Source of the DNA: Candidatus Aminicenantota bacterium
Lineage (GTDB): Bacteria > Acidobacteriota > Aminicenantia > S016-38
Reading direction: 5' to 3'
Length of the DNA: 5,267 nucleotides
Assembly (NCBI GenBank): GCA_027062035.1
Contig: JAMOUL010000361.1
Location: 1-5,267 of the forward strand
Below the pieces are notes generated by a model. The model saw only the letters and a program-made list of their open reading frames with translations. It was not told where the DNA came from and ran no database searches. Made by a program: the position numbers and the translations under genes. Shown piece after piece: positions 4,595 to 5,267 of this stretch (the first letter of the stretch is position 1; every line of letters begins with the position of its first letter).

Positions 4595-5204
4595 AGACAA
4601 AAGCTTATTTTATTACGGTAGCCTATACCACAGAATAATCGATGGAAAACTGCGGGAAGCACGTCAGGTCATCGTTGATCTTATTCCTGAAGGTGCTTAT
4701 GTACTTGATATCGGGTGCGGAACCGGTGAACTGTGTTTTGATCTGCGTCGGGATAAAGGGTGTAGAGTGGCAGGTGTGGACCTTTCCCGAAAAATGATAG
4801 ATTTTGCAAAGAAAAACAACGTCTATCCGGAGGTCAGGTTTGTCCACGGCGATGCCACGAATTTAACGATGTATTCAGACCATTCTTTCGATTTTGCGAT
4901 TATGCTGGTTTTCATTCACGAGCTGGAGCCAGAACAGCAAAGACAGGCACTTCAGGAAGCCCTTCGAGTGGCAGATAAACTTATCATATGTGAATCTGTT
5001 TCTCCGCTACCAAAAAACAAGGGGGGTCTCCTGATCTGGCTGGCAGAAACAGTATTTGGATACGAGCATAAAAGGCACTTTAAACGCTTTCTGGCACTGG
5101 GCGGAATCAAGGGGCTTTTAAAAGAAAGCGGGCTACCCCTCAAATTTGAATACTCGAAGGTTTTCTGGCATGGAGCCCGTGAGGTAGCCGTAGTATCCTA
5201 TTGA
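4587..5204 (+). CDS. Class I SAM-dependent methyltransferase
   Basis: This is a complete 205-residue Rossmann-fold methyltransferase of the Methyltransf_11/25 type. Motif I is VLDIGCGTG (39-47), which binds S-adenosylmethionine. The acidic residue of motif II is Asp65 in GVDLS (63-67), which holds the ribose. Motif III is HGDATNL (87-93), next to adenine. Motif IV is FDFAIMLVFIHEL (101-113), followed by the helix QQRQALQEALRVA and strand KLIICE (131-136). The C-terminal part (145-190) is a hydrophobic and basic substrate segment, LLIWLAETVFGYEHKRHFKRF, that may face a lipid-like substrate (inference). It has no Shine-Dalgarno site; its ATG lies inside the last codons of the glycosyltransferase gene (overlap 4587-4594), so translation is probably coupled. 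The likely job is methylating the glycosyltransferase product or its precursor. The substrate atom (O, N or C) cannot be read from the sequence. Confidence 0.9.
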   Translation: MPEDKSLFYYGSLYHRIIDGKLREARQVIVDLIPEGAYVLDIGCGTGELCFDLRRDKGCRVAGVDLSRKMIDFAKKNNVYPEVRFVHGDATNLTMYSDHSFDFAIMLVFIHELEPEQQRQALQEALRVADKLIICESVSPLPKNKGGLLIWLAETVFGYEHKRHFKRFLALGGIKGLLKESGLPLKFEYSKVFWHGAREVAVVSY

Positions 5205-5267
5205 TCAAAATATCACCTTGAAGTCACAATTCCCCTTTTTCCTGCAAAAGAAGACACTAAAAATAAC
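5205..5267. other. Downstream flank, nothing supported
   Basis: These 63 bases to the right edge hold no visible hairpin terminator or promoter. The strand opposite the methyltransferase is open in two frames here (one ending at 5205, one at 5213), so the tail of a convergent gene could start beyond the edge. The stretch is too short to decide. Confidence 0.3.

Noticed and set aside
4623..5143. Minus-strand open frames of 74 and 63 residues
   Set aside because: Both are antisense to the methyltransferase, which has all its family motifs.
1..5267. CRISPR array, tRNA, rRNA, insertion sequence or transposon ends
   Set aside because: I saw no regularly spaced repeats, no cloverleaf or CCA-ended gene, no transposase-like protein and no paired terminal inverted repeats with target duplications.

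Overview
The window reads as ordinary bacterial DNA of moderate to low G+C content. Several genes have Shine-Dalgarno sites (AAAGGAGGT, AAGGGAGG) and sigma70-like -10 boxes are present. The phylum cannot be fixed from this sequence. DUF4846 proteins are best known from Bacteroidota and other environmental anaerobe lineages, and MntA-HepT modules are widespread and mobile, so neither is diagnostic.

Layout from left to right. (1) Positions 1-441, minus strand: the N-terminal 147 residues of a secreted serine hydrolase of the beta-lactamase/penicillin-binding-protein class, cut by the left edge. (2) Positions 549-1379, plus strand: a two-gene toxin-antitoxin module. mntA encodes a minimal nucleotidyltransferase antitoxin and overlaps hepT, a HEPN RNase toxin, by four bases. 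As read here hepT carries a one-base frameshift near codon 15, while its catalytic motif is intact downstream. mntA is markedly A/T-rich and has a palindrome plus an extended -10 box placed so that transcription would start at its ATG. (3) Positions 1408-3129, minus strand: a DUF4846 protein with an N-terminal signal or anchor, then a TauE/SafE-type membrane exporter 36 bases downstream, probably co-transcribed. (4) Positions 3130-3391: a divergent intergenic region with a -10 box for the DUF4846 gene, a long A/T-rich imperfect palindrome, a promoter candidate for the rightward genes and a potentially folded leader. (5) Positions 3392-5204, plus strand: a GT-B glycosyltransferase overlapping a class I SAM-dependent methyltransferase by eight bases, a tightly coupled pair that probably builds and methylates a glycosylated small molecule or lipid.

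The most notable points are the frameshifted toxin beside an intact antitoxin, the repeated TATAAT-6 nt-ATG arrangement suggesting leaderless mRNAs at two genes, the promoter-overlapping palindromes, and a conserved Cys/His pair in the uncharacterised DUF4846 protein. I did not find a clearly new multi-gene system.
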